A stretch of DNA of 64,000 nt from Mesostigma viride (taxonomy: Eukaryota > Streptophyta > Mesostigmatophyceae > Mesostigmatales > Mesostigmataceae): NCBI GenBank assembly GCA_009746045.1, contig RPFO01000065.1, positions 2,998,851 to 3,062,850 on the forward strand, given 5' to 3'. The translations under genes were made by a program, and so were the position numbers. Shown here one piece after another: positions 14,661 to 25,470 of the stretch (position 1 is its first letter; the number at the start of each line of letters is the position of its first letter). The notes below the pieces were generated by a model. It worked only from the letters and a program-made list of their open reading frames with translations, did no database searches and was not told where the DNA came from.

Positions 14661-17519
14661 GCACGTGATACATCGTGCGGCCGCCACCGCCCCATGTGGC
14701 CGCATGCCCCCTGTCGGCTGCGTTGGCATGGGGAGACGTTGGGCACGCTTGTAATGGTGCCGCATCGTCAATCCCTTGTGCTCATCGGGGCGCTGCCACA
14801 TGATGGCATATCAAGTGAGACAACTATGTCTGGACGCATGGCGATCCACATGATGGCATATGGTAGCATGCATGGGCCACGCAGTTGTCAAGTAAGATAA
14901 CCTTGATTGTGTCAGCGTGTTCTTCCGGCCGTAGATGGCGAGGGATGGCGATGGACGATGGCCATGCTGCGAACCACCGTGCATGCCAAGGTTTCAGATA
15001 ATGGCACCAAATGCGCGAGACCGGATGATGTCAGCACCCATGGCTGGATGATGTCAGCGCCTATGGTTCCCAAAGCGACATCTGGTGGTCCCCCCTCGCC
15101 CGCTCATCCCATGCATCCCCTTGTACTGGTCGCCGCATTTGCGTGTGTGACGTGCTGCCCAAGCTGCGTCCCTGGGTTCCGGGCAAACACCCTCGAGGAC
15201 GCACAGGTAGCGAAGCAAACATCCGGATGGCATGCAGTCGGTCAAGCAGTGCTTCTGTTCTTGGCCCTCTCGTGCAGCCAAGTCGTTCTCACTGTCCAGG
15301 AAAATGACGGGGCTGGGCAGATTTGTTTCAGGGCCTGAAGATTCAGATGGACTATAGTTTTCTCTCGGCCGGTCCACCGCGTTCCGGGATCGTTCTTAAA
15401 GGTAGGAATGTTGTACCTGCTGTATCGTGTCGTAGTCGAACAACGAACCTATACCTGCATGTATATTTATTGTCTTCTTTGAATGTGAAAACTTTGTGGA
15501 TGAAGATAGCACTGGTTGTCTCGTTGATAGCATGTGCCTGTGCATGAATTATATGCAGCTTTATCATGCTAGATCGTTGATGAAAAATTTGCACACAAGG
15601 AAAATTAGGGGCGAGGTCAGTATGTAATGTCATCATCTTGGTGCCTTTCCTCTCAGACAACTACTACATCTAGCCCTCACACGACGCTGGACCGCCATGC
15701 GTCTGGACAGGCCAGAATAGTTGTCTCACTTAGTGTGCCGGTAGTTGTTCTTATACCAAGGAGACAACCAGCGCAGGTCAGAAATCGGGAGAATCCGGAC
15801 CATGGTAGCTCGAGCCTGCCGTTATCTTGTCCGCGTGTTCGAGTCGTTCAGGATGATGCAGATGAATGGTGATGGAAATGTGTAGCCTTGTGCATTGAAA
15901 TTACGGCTGGCTTACGTGTAGAGCGACTAGATGACCTAGACGGTGGGGCCGGAAACAGCTTGCTTGATCAGCTGGCGTGTCATGTTTCGAGCCTAACTGG
16001 CCGGGAGTGTCTAGTCAGTGGCACCTGCCTCTAGTGTCTAGTGAGCACCATTGCTGCGATCGCTCTCCCACCATTTACGATACCCGCAAATGGAAAACCA
16101 CTGAAAAGGTCTAGCTAGTCAGTCATTACGTTAGCCATGCCATGATTCCAAACGTCCAAGAACTGGACACGGTGCTAAGGCAAAAATCCGGAGGACAGCG
16201 CTTTCAAATGTGCGGCGGGAACCAAAAGCCCGCGTATGCCAGAAAACATCGCCGTTGCTGCAGCGACGCGACGATGTGGACAACGAATCCAGTGCCAAGC
16301 TCGGAACGTCCGCAAAGGAGATCTGGCATCCACAACACCGCGAACCCGCCAAATTTTGACATAAATTATTGTCCGGATTTCGTCCGAGATCTAGATTTTT
16401 CCCGCGCCGCGAGAGACGAAAACGACGAAAACACCCATGGCGGTCGAGCATCAGCTAGCGTTCTGAAACCTGCGTCATTTCAGCCGCCTGAGGTGTCAAA
16501 ACGAAGCTTACATCACGATTAATCCATGGAATAAGTTTGGAATGATATGCGCTGTGATTGCGACGAGGGCATTGAGCGGGACAAATATTTTTTTTGCAGC
16601 GCACAATTTTTTTCGCGAAATCCAGATTTCTCGGTGGTACGTGTCTCACGGTCCTGGATACGGGAGGAAACGAAAAACCCGGCACGATAGCTCAGCTTGT
16701 TCGTTATAATATTCCCGAAGAGGTTAGTGTTTTCGTTTTTTGAGTTTCGCTTTTAATTTTCCGGCATTTGCGTGAATAAACTGGGGGGTGCGAAATCCGT
16801 CTGTTTCTTGCGTCATGCAATGCATATCTTTATCGTCAGATAATTACCTCTTTAGGCTATGCCCGACCTTCCTATACTGCCAGCCTGCGGCAATAAGCCA
16901 GCAGGACATATGGCGTGCATGAGATTCCGCGCAAAGGTCCCTAATGGTCTCCCGGCTGTGCAATAAGTGCGGTAAAAACTGCGAAAATTGCTTATAATGC
17001 CTGTAGAAAGCTCTTTGCGACAGTGTTTTCCAAGCGAATTTATCGTTCTTTTGACGCCCGATACAAAAGGCAAAGGGGGGCATCGTTTTTAATTAGTCGG
17101 CATGCGGTTTCGAGGTGTGATGGGCCGGGCAGAGGACCTCGCCACGACACGCTGGGTTCAAGCTTCGCATCTCCCGGCAGCCATAAAGAAGCGCAGATTA
17201 AGCGAGGTGAGCGAGCTAGAGGGCCCAGGATCGCTGCTAACGCAAGGCAGCTTCTCAAAGGGTAGAGAGCTGGATTAATAAGACGTTCTCAAGTGCATTT
17301 TGCAGTGGTTATTGCCACCTTGTCCAGATATTTGCCCTCGTCTTTCTGATTTAAAGACTGTTTTAAAGAGGGATAGGATAACGTTTCCAACGTTGTTGCT
17401 CATTCATTAAAGTAAAGAAAGAGCCTTTTCAGTTGCTGACAACGAGATGGAAGCTGCCTCATGCAAACTACCCATGCAATGCAAGTTATGCAACGTGAGG
17501 CCATGCATGGCTAACGTTG
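14661..17519. other. Long stretch without a supportable gene
   Basis: Several ORFs of 60-145 codons occur on both strands (for example 14907-15338 plus, 16142-16522 plus) but none shows a domain or a splice chain. GTGAGACAACTATGTCTGGA at 14816 recurs with one change at 32019. A dispersed repeat occupies about 15765-15945. Confidence 0.5.
15765..15945 (+). repeat. Dispersed repeat, inverted partner at 35700-35880
   Basis: Shared landmarks in order are ACCAGCGCAGG, CAGAAATC, TCCGGACCATGGTAGC, GAGTCGTTCAGGATGATG, TGTGTAGCC and TTACGGCTGGCT. The partner is on the opposite strand, inside intron 6 of the formyltransferase gene. A short related string also occurs at about 10216. Confidence 0.8.
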
Positions 17520-18780
17520 ACTTCATGCGTGAGTTGGGCAGGTGGCTGGCTAGGTGTGTGGCTGGCTAGGTGAACGGGGCGTGTATGGAGGGACCTGATG
17601 GTGCGGGCGTGCGAGGGCAAATGGGCGGGCACATGCCTGGCTGGTTTGGGTGTTGGGTGGTTAGGTGGTTTGGTGATCGGGTTGTTGAGTGGTTAGGTGG
17701 TTAGGTAGTTGTGTAGCTGGTTGATTGGTTGGTTGGTTGTTCAGTTGCCCTGGAAGTCTTGGGTGGGAGGCTTAGGCTGTAGATGCTTCAAGGGATTCCT
17801 AGACATGGGTGGGTTCAATGGCAGGTGGCTGGCTGAAAGGTGGATGGGCACCTTGGTAAATGGCTGGCCGAGTAGCTGGGAGCACAGGCAGGTGGAGAGG
17901 GTGGGTGGATGGGTGGCTGGTCATGATGGGTAGACGAGTGTTAGGGTGATCGGTTGTAGGCAGATGGCCAGGTGTCTGCGTGATGATAGGCTTTGGAGAC
18001 TCCTAAGTGGGTGGGTAGTTAGATGTGTGAGTGAAACAATTGCATGGGTTTGAGGATGGTGGGTTAGTGGTTGGGTGGTTAGGGATGCGTGTGGGTGGGT
18101 GGGTTGGTGGATGGGCCATTGGTGGTTGGTGGCTGGTGGATGTGTAGATGACTAGGTGTGGGTCGGTGGGCGAAGGGACGGGTAGATGGGCGGGTGGGCG
18201 CACAGATATGGATGCGTGGGTGGGTTTATGGTTGGGACCGACTCACCTGATATCGCTGGTGAAGGGCTGTGCAGGTTGGGGGTGAGGTGGGGGGTGGCTG
18301 GCTGAGAAAGTGCATGTGTGGGTGGGTCAGTGGGTATAAGGGTGGGGGGGCACTGAGTGGTTGAGTGGGTGGGTGGGTGGGTGGGTCAAGGGTGGGTGGC
18401 CGGATGGTGCATATGGGGCATGCTGGCTGGGTGTTTAGGTGGTTGGGTGGTTGGGTGGTTGGCTCATTGGATGGGTGAGTGCTTCCTTATTACCTATTAT
18501 AGGTGTGTGGGTTGCAAGCGCAGGTGCCTTGCTGGGTGGGTGAATGTCCAAGTGGGTTGGTTAAGCTGGTTGGGTGCCTAGGTGCATGCGTGGTTATATA
18601 ATAAGGTGGGTTAGCACGTGCACGGCTGGCTGGCTGGCTTTGGTCACTAGGTGGGTGGACGTGTGGGTGGCTGGGTGCACGGGCGCGCAAGAGTGTAAGC
18701 AGTTCATTGGGTGGGTGACCAGGTGGCTGCATGGGTGGGTTACTGCATGGGTGGCTCGGTGCCCACAAAGCACAAGAGAT
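17520..18780 (+). repeat. G/T-rich low-complexity region (GGTGGGTGG, GGTTGGTTGG)
   Basis: For about 1.2 kb the plus strand is dominated by irregular GGTGGGTGG, TGGTTGG and GGCTGG strings with few C or A runs. ORFs within it read as Trp/Gly/Val-rich or, on the other strand, Pro/His/Thr-rich and are not believable proteins. Many runs could form G-quadruplexes. Confidence 0.8.
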
Positions 18781-19260
18781 GGAGACATGGGATATGCCAA
18801 TACCATATCACGTGAGCATGCGTGGATGCCAGGTGACATGTGCCAGCGGCTGGGTGTCACTTCACCTTGATGTTCGCTCGGCATGTTCTTGACATGTATT
18901 ACACGTATATATCACGCATGGTGCGTGTTGGTAGCAACCAAATGGCTGTGTTCTAGTGACGTGGCATGTATTGTCCACCTTTCCTTCCCATTTTGCAATG
19001 TGCCAAGTAGTTTAAAGGTATGGTGTTATGGGGTATATATGGACGTGCACTGCGCATCACAGCAATGTGGCATACTGGCAATGTCTACCTTACATTATAC
19101 ATTCTGCTAGCTATGGTCACCACTCAGGCATTCACATGCCCCAAGGTTTTGCACGCTGTTTGTACTAGTCATTCTTGAGTTGCCTGCAAAGAATTAACAT
19201 GATGTGCCCTAGCTTGGGGAGTGTCTTGGTGGTTAGTGTTGTTAAAATTGTGATAAAAAA
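18781..19260. other. No gene seen
   Basis: Unstructured sequence with short ORFs only; no domain or repeat was recognised. Confidence 0.5.
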
Positions 19261-19308
19261 GAGCCAAAATGGTGACAAATGCAGGCAAATGTCACCATTT
19301 TGGGCTCC
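19261..19308. repeat. Inverted repeat (hairpin), about 17-bp arms
   Basis: GAGCCAAAATGGTGACA at 19261-19277 pairs with TGTCACCATTTTGGGCTC at 19290-19307 with one unpaired G and a 12-nt loop. Confidence 0.9.
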
Positions 19309-19433
19309 GTATGATCTGAATTTTTGCACATGAATTGTGGGGACCCTGTGTCAGGTGTTGGCATGATGACAATAGGTTTGGGTGTCATTCTGACATTATT
19401 TGGATTTAATATTAACTAAAAATTGCCATTTAC

Positions 19434-19467
19434 GACAAATGCTAGCACTATTTTGCTAGCATTTGTC
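19434..19467. repeat. Perfect 14-bp inverted repeat
   Basis: GACAAATGCTAGCA at 19434-19447 pairs exactly with TGCTAGCATTTGTC at 19454-19467 around a 6-nt loop. Like the hairpin at 19261 it is followed shortly by GGGCTCCG. Confidence 0.92.
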
Positions 19468-19739
19468 ACTAAATAGGGCTCCGAATGCCCTAGAACTTTG
19501 TACAAGGTCAGAACAACTCGTATTCGTCACCCTTGCAAAGTTACAGCATAATCTGATATCAATTATTGTTGCTATGCAAGTGCAAGTGGTTTAGGTGGCC
19601 AGTTTTGGCCTTGGATCTGGAGTTAACTTAAGCAGGGAATACCACGTAAACTTAACATTTTGACTCAACTACTCCACCACTAGCCAGACACATCCTGGGG
19701 AGTCGTGGGATCCAATCCTAGGTCAATCCAACCATAAAC

Positions 19740-20355
19740 TTGCCATGGGCCAGAATTTATGTAAAAAAAAGGCCATTTCAAGGTGTTGTGTCACAGGGTT
19801 CAGATGTGCAGAGATACTACGCGATCCAGCCAGTCCACAACCTGTTTGTAGAGCTTGTGCACCAAGCGGCAGCACCGAACAGATGTGGGTGACGTTGCAA
19901 AAAACACCGGACTTGACGGAGCATAATAATGTCTCGGTCATAGCCTTTGACCAACAAACGATGCAAGAGTTCAACAAGAGTCGTGATGAAATCGACACGA
20001 TAAGAACAAAGACGGGAAAAACGATGCAACTGACTAAGAACACTGTCACCATGTTTTGCTGTGTGGGAAAGGAGACTGTGAATATCGGGGTAGCAAATAA
20101 AAGGAATTTGCTGATCTTTGGGATATCCTTGCAAGCGCTTCATAGACAGCCGTACGTACGCCAGCCCTTCTTGTTATGGGTAATGTTAAGATCGAGGTAA
20201 TTGCAACTAGTATCCTCTGACGTGAGCTTTAACGTGAGGGACGCTTGCGGGTAGATGCCAGGCAGACCAGCTGTGATATACAAATGGGTTGCGAAATCAG
20301 GGTTGTCAAAAGCAATGACATCACCAATGTATCGACAATATGGCTTATAATACAT
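19740..20355 (-). pseudogene. Penelope-like / protist-type reverse transcriptase C-terminal fragment (dead)
   Basis: Two overlapping minus-strand frames read as one RT end. The first (20355 to 20140) has CRYIGDVIAFDNPDFATHL, LPGIYP and SCNYLDLNI, matching the palm and the following part of Penelope-like RTs. The second (20143 to 19817) has SQLHRFSRLCSYRVDF and VKGYDRD, typical of the region just after. The catalytic box reads YIGD where YxDD is expected, and a frameshift separates the halves. No GIY-YIG endonuclease is visible. The subgroup assignment is tentative. Confidence 0.7.
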
Positions 20356-20379
20356 TCTGGGCTACTTAAATTCCTGCAA

Positions 20380-20700
20380 GGGTAGGGTGTAAACTACACT
20401 TGTAAGCTCTGGGTGCACAAAGTGCACCATGCACCACCATGATGTACAACATATCAGAGCTCAAAGGCCAGCTGGCATGGCGGGGTGGAAGATCATCATG
20501 GCTAAACAATGGCTAGCCGGGCATGGCTTCTCAGCAGAGAGTAGCTCTCTGCATGGGCACAGCATAACTAAATAAAGCTAGGCATCATCTGGTGTGGGGC
20601 ACATCATAGGCACACATGTACATGGCTAAATAATGATAAGGCATCAGCTGGTATGGGGCCGGCCCATAATAGGCGTACATGTACAAGGCCACCCGTGGCT
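20380..20700 (-). repeat. Dispersed repeat copy, inverted relative to 12.1-12.4 kb
   Basis: Reverse-complement landmarks shared with 12.2-12.4 kb include CTCTGGGTGCACAAAGTGCA, ACCACCATGATG and TTCTCAGCAGAGAGTA. Internally a roughly 70-bp stretch (CATGGCTAAATAATG, AGGCATCA, CTGGTATGGGGC) is tandemly duplicated. Confidence 0.65.
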
Positions 20701-21653
20701 AGGCCTTAAGTACTATTCTACACTACTACTGCTGTATTCCCCTAAGCTGGGAGCCTGTCTGGAGGTGCTGGGGCCGCGGGGGTCGCGTGCCAGGGCTTGT
20801 GGCCGACGTAGATGGCCACCCCCTTCCAGTACACCGGCTTCCGGCCTGCCGCGGTCTGCCGGAGCTGGAGGTAGGTCGGCCATACGGCTCCCGTCGCCGT
20901 TGTTGCTGCGCCAGGGTCAAGTCGTTGTCCGGCCAAGGTCAAGGGAGTCTTCTCGAGCCGCTTGCGGCGTCTGAGAAATTAAAGAAATCTTGTCCGCCGG
21001 GTTCTTAAAGGTAAGAAGAAGCGGGCGGGGCGCCCCTGCCTTACCCCGCGGGCGGGGAAGACGGTGGGCTACCAGCTCGATCTCACCAGTAAGCTAGGCC
21101 CATGCGGCCAAGGAAATTTCGATCTCTCAGACTCAAACGCACGTGCAAGCTTCTCGGAATTCTCACCTCCCACCAGGTCGAAGTTCTTGACGATGACATC
21201 GAGGCTGTGCACACTTGCACTCGGCCTCCTCGCGGAGGTCGAGCGTCTGCTGCTGGAGCTGTGCTGCGACGGTGGAGGTGGTGGAGGCACCGGTACCTGG
21301 TGTGTTGCTTGAGCATGTCTGCCCAGCCGGTCTGGGTGGGAGGAGCATCGCCCGCCGGGCCCGGCAGCGGGGGCTGGCTTGGCGGCAATGTCCTTCACCG
21401 CCTGGGCAGTGAGGCCTGCGGTGTTTTGCAGGACCTCGATGGCGATGGCGCTGTCCTTGAGGCGCTGGTCGATGTTGCGGAGCTGGGCGGTGATGGCGTC
21501 GGAGGTGGGGTTGGTGGGGGTGGAGGAGGCGAGTCGAGGGTGGAGGTGGTGGTGGAGATGGTGGAGAGGAGGGGGAGCTCGGCAGTCAGCGTGCTGCACA
21601 TGGCCGCCATATCTGCAGCGAGAGGCGGGGGCCACGTGCTGCTCGAGGGCCTC
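20700..21653 (-). pseudogene. Downstream half of a minus-strand repeat-like ORF interrupted by the LTR element
   Basis: Reading the minus strand from 21653, a Pro/Thr-rich start is followed by a coiled-coil-like stretch (ITAQLRNIDQRLKDSAIAIE) and by VIVKNFDL then GGENSEKLARAFESE. The order of coiled coil and short RRM-like stretch resembles ORF1 of some LINE elements. The frame changes at least twice around 21.2-21.4 kb, so it is decayed. The upstream half lies across the insertion at 31131-31661. Confidence 0.45.
21649..21653. repeat. Target-site duplication, left copy (GCCTC)
   Basis: GCCTC directly precedes the 5' LTR and is repeated directly after the 3' LTR at 31126-31130, as expected from integrase-mediated insertion with a 5-bp stagger. 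Confidence 0.93.
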
Positions 21654-22437
21654 TGTAACAAGCAAAAATGACTTTGTTGTTACATCCTTTGTTTTGTGAA
21701 TGTTTGGCTTTTATTCGAGGACTTTTGGATCAGTATTAAGAAAGTTATGAGGTTTCTAAGACGACGGTACTTGGAGCTGATATACTTTGTCAGCCAACTG
21801 TCAGATAGGAACCCTCATTGGTCGTGGCCTGATCCACGTAGGGTTGTAGTTGTTGGCTGATACTACTGATAGGAGCCCTCATTGGTCGTGGCCTGATCCA
21901 CGTGGGGTTGTAGTTTGTTAGTTGGTACTATTGAGTCTTAAATGCTCCTTTGGGACTTCAGTGCTCACGACAGATTTTAGATCTCATGGAAAGATTCTGC
22001 CAGGCTGTGTGTGGTGTTGTTCTGTTCTGTGTGACTAGGCTGGATACGAAGATCTTGTATAGGATTCCATGGTTCTGATTGGTTCTCTTCAGGCTAAGGT
22101 TGGAGCAAGTTCGACAAGCACGTCGATATCAAGGACGTGGGGTCGCCATTGTTGCTACGTTGGTTTTGATTCACCATGGTATAATAAAGCTTGGCTTTGT
22201 TGTCCAATCCATAAGAGCCCCTTGGCTATAGACGTCCTTCAGTTCCACAGAGGTCGTCTATACACGAGCTTGTCTTTGTGTCTACAAGGGGTGTGATTCC
22301 CTAAATCACGTGCTGTGGAATTTCCATCTCAACGTTGCTCGGATACTTGAAGTTCTGCAACTCAGGAAAGCAACCCAGGTAAAAGATCTTTCATATTGGA
22401 CTGTGGATGATGCTGATGATCATTTTTAGTCGTTACA
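21654..22437 (+). repeat. 5' LTR
   Basis: It starts TGTAACAAGC and ends AGTCGTTACA. It contains a 64-bp tandem repeat (21804-21867 and the following unit) sharing CCTCATTGGTCGTGGCCTGA, and TATAATAAA at 22180-22188, which could serve as a TATA box or poly(A) signal. Confidence 0.96.
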
Positions 22438-22438
22438 T

Positions 22439-22450
22439 TGGTATCGGAGG
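22439..22450 (+). promoter_or_regulatory. Primer-binding site, initiator-Met tRNA type
   Basis: TGGTATCGGAGG lies one base after the LTR. It matches 10 of 12 positions of the TGGTATCAGAGC string that is complementary to the 3' end of initiator methionine tRNA and is used by many plant Ty3/gypsy elements. Confidence 0.75.
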
Positions 22451-22809
22451 ATCTCTACTTTGGTGTTTCTCTTGAAGTCGCAACCTTCCGGGTAGTACAA
22501 CGTTGATCAGATGTCTGTCATCCGAGAAGATTCATAGAGTTGCGGAAAACTTACGGTGTTACAGATGAGACACATCCTGATGTGACTGTCTTGCTCTGTA
22601 ACACTAGAAGTCAGCCGTAACCGTTGTCTCTACTAGGCAGACGATCGCGACTCCATGTGGAAGTATGAGTAGTTCGAAGACACAATCACCTTTACCCCCT
22701 ACTAATCAAGGTTTGAGATCCGTCATCATCTCTGGAACCCATTGCTAGGGAAGGTGCTGAGACAACTGCTCGTACTCCACGGCGTCAACTTGATTTCAAC
22801 CGTACTTCT

Positions 22810-24341
22810 ATGTCTGAAGTGAGGCGGCCCTCGTTGTCCATAGGGCCCAAGTTTTCCGTCATTGCATCTGGTCTCCAACCAGGCGAACCATCGCTGACAG
22901 GCGTGGGTCGAGGAGCGTCACTGTCGCCCAGGATTCCAAGCGCGCGAACGAGTCCTGTGCGGAGTGCATCATCTTCATTTCTTTTCCCGCTAAATACCAC
23001 GCCTGGAAGAGACGGGACCAGACTTGCAGCGGATCGCCTCTCAGCAGCTAAAATCAGATTATTACACGATGAACAACACGCAGCGATGTATAGAAAGATG
23101 GTGGAGGAGGTGGAACAGGATGTGGGAAGACTTCGTCAGAGAATTGAGGAGGAGGAGGCGGCCATGCGTGACATGGTTGCTGGATTGGGGAGAGAGGCTC
23201 CTCGGTTGGGTGACGGAAGGGTTTTACCTAATAGTACCGCAGTTACTACGAGGAATGAGACGCAGGATAGCGATAGGCAGGATCCAGCGCAGACGACCTC
23301 GGTCACCTTCACCACCCCCGCCAGCGACGTCCCCGTGACCGTCACTATACCACCGCATCAAGGTTCCGCCCCGCCATTTCCAAAAATCGAATCCGTAGAC
23401 AAGCTGTCGCTCACCAATCTAACCCACCGCAGTTTCGATCATTTCTCTACTCGATTCCAGGATGTGTTCGCTATCCACTTTGCTAACTACGGCAAACGAG
23501 CGGAAGAACGACTTTCCCTGGACATCCAGAAGAAGATGGTTCGACAGCGAATGAGCGACAGTGCAGCCGACAGGTTTGATGAGTTTTTACGATCCTCGGC
23601 AGGTAATACTTGCAAGGATTTGCCATCTCTCATGCTTTCATTTCGACGTTTTCTCCTTCCCCAGGACCAGCTCCGTCTGGACCGGGACGCGTTGGCCAAC
23701 TGTACTCAGTCCGGCCTGACACTACCACAATACGTAGAGACGTTTACCAACCTGAGGGCCAAAATCCCCCAGTGCTCTGATTCTGAAGCTCTTCACAGGT
23801 TTCTGCATGGGCTTCCCCTCAAGTCAGGGTGGATATTGACAAGCATTTCTCCCCTTTCGACTATGTCGAGTGGAAGTGGGATACTGTGCTGTCTTATGCC
23901 CTCACGCTGTGCCGTGTCCCTGACTTTTCCCTCAAGTGGGAGCCTGCTGCAGGCAACCAGGCGCCTGCTGTTAAGAAGCCCCTGAACCAGCTGAACGCTG
24001 TGATGGAGGAGCTCAGTGCCATGGAGCAGTCCAAAGGAGCCTGTTTCACGTGTGGCCAGCTGGGACACTTTGCACGGGATTGCCCCAAGCGAGACCAGTT
24101 CCCAGGCGACACCAAGGGTCCTCAGGGGGTTCTTCCATTCACCAGACCATCCACCTTCCCTCCTGGGGTGAGCCAGAGCGACCACAGGGCACAGCCTGGG
24201 TTTAGACCCAACTTCCAGGCTTCGGGCAAGGGACCATTCCAGCCCAAGGGCTTCAACAGGCAAGACAGGCGTCGGATGGTCAACGCCCTGTGGCACCTCC
24301 TAGCAGAGGAGGAGGAGGGAGAAGGGAGGCAGACGGCATAG
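22810..24341 (+). pseudogene. gag (capsid/nucleocapsid) with one frameshift
   Basis: The first frame (22810-23985) has a Ser/Pro-rich start, a coiled coil (MVEEVEQDVGRLRQRIEEEE) and a retrotransposon-gag-like capsid region (FDHFSTRFQDVFAIHFANYG to LHRFLHGLP). Near 23820 the conserved sequence moves to another frame (23829-24341), which holds the CCHC zinc knuckle CFTCGQLGHFARDC at 24042-24083. Gag packages element RNA. The Met at 22810 is the first in the open frame, 360 bp after the primer site. Confidence 0.88.
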
Positions 24342-24411
24342 AGGATCAGCAGGTGCAGCCTTCAGTGGGGAGCTCGTCTTCAGATCATCCTCCTGAGCTG
24401 CCAAAAAACTA

Positions 24412-25470
24412 GTGGAGCCCCCAGGACTACGTCCAGCGGTGGAGTTAACTGGTTTGCCTGCTGTGCATGTCCGTCCTGTGAACAACTTGTCTGCCTCTGA
24501 TTCCACCACCCCATTGGGCCCTCCTATTCCCAGTCAACTCTTGAAGTTCCAGGCTAGGCTGTTGAACGTGCCAGTCCCTTTGGCTCAGCCTTTATGTCTC
24601 TTCATGATTGACTCAGGTGCAGGAAGTAACTACATTTCCACTTCCTTGGTGCAGGAGCTGCATCTACCAGTGCTCCCCCACCCTGTGCCTGTTAAGGTCC
24701 AATATTCTGATGGTAGGCAGAGTAACTCACCTGGCTACGTGCAACTGCTTTTTCAAGTGTGCTCACGTCAAACCTTGTCTGTCACAGCAGATGTCATTCC
24801 ACTCACTGCTGCTGATGTGATTCTGGGGATGCCATGGTTGGAGTCTGCTAATCCTGCCATCTTGTGGTCTGAGAAGGTGGTGCAGTTTCAGGATGGGTCA
24901 GTGTGGGACGCCACCACAGTGATTAAGGGGGGAGAAAGACCAGTCACAGAGTGCTGTTCTACTAATGAGGCTGTCAATGATGGGAGAGGGGTTGCAGGTG
25001 CCAAGGAGGACGTCAAGGTGCCTTCACTGGAAGAGAAACGTGCTGCATTACTTAAGCACGTATGGTCTGCCAATCACACCTTGTCTTACCTGGCTACTTA
25101 CCCAGTGGAACACGTCTTTCTCTTACAGCTGGTTCCTAACTCACCCTCTGATGAGACTCATGGCCACACGGTGAATGCTGTGAACCCAGTACCAGCTGTC
25201 ACAGAGGAGGAGCAGAAGCTGCATGATGCCCTTTTGGACAGGTTTGCTGCCATTTTTGAGGACAAAATGCCACAGTACCCTCCTGAAGGGCCAATCACTC
25301 ATGTCATCAAGCTTGTGGATGGTGCCAGGCCTCCCTTTGTTCCCATGTACAGGATGGGGCCAGCTGAGATGGCAGAGCTGAAGGTGATCTTGACAGGCTG
25401 TTGGAAGCTGGACTCATTCTTCCTGCCAATAGTCCTTTCAGCTCTGGGTGTTTGCTTGTCCCAAGCATGA
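24412..25470 (+). pseudogene. pol part 1: aspartic protease and start of reverse transcriptase
   Basis: The motif LFMIDSGAGSNYIS near 24597-24640 is the retropepsin active site, followed by DVILGMPWLE, the usual flap and second-half motif. The frame then runs through a linker into the RT fingers (PFVPMYRMGPAEMAELK) and is lost at about 25390, where the conserved text (LLEAGLILPANSPFSSG) continues in another frame. The ORF therefore ends in non-homologous residues. Confidence 0.88.

Noticed and set aside
21102-21671. 189-codon plus-strand ORF
   Set aside because: Gly/Val-rich antisense of a Pro-rich, coiled-coil-containing minus-strand pseudogene.
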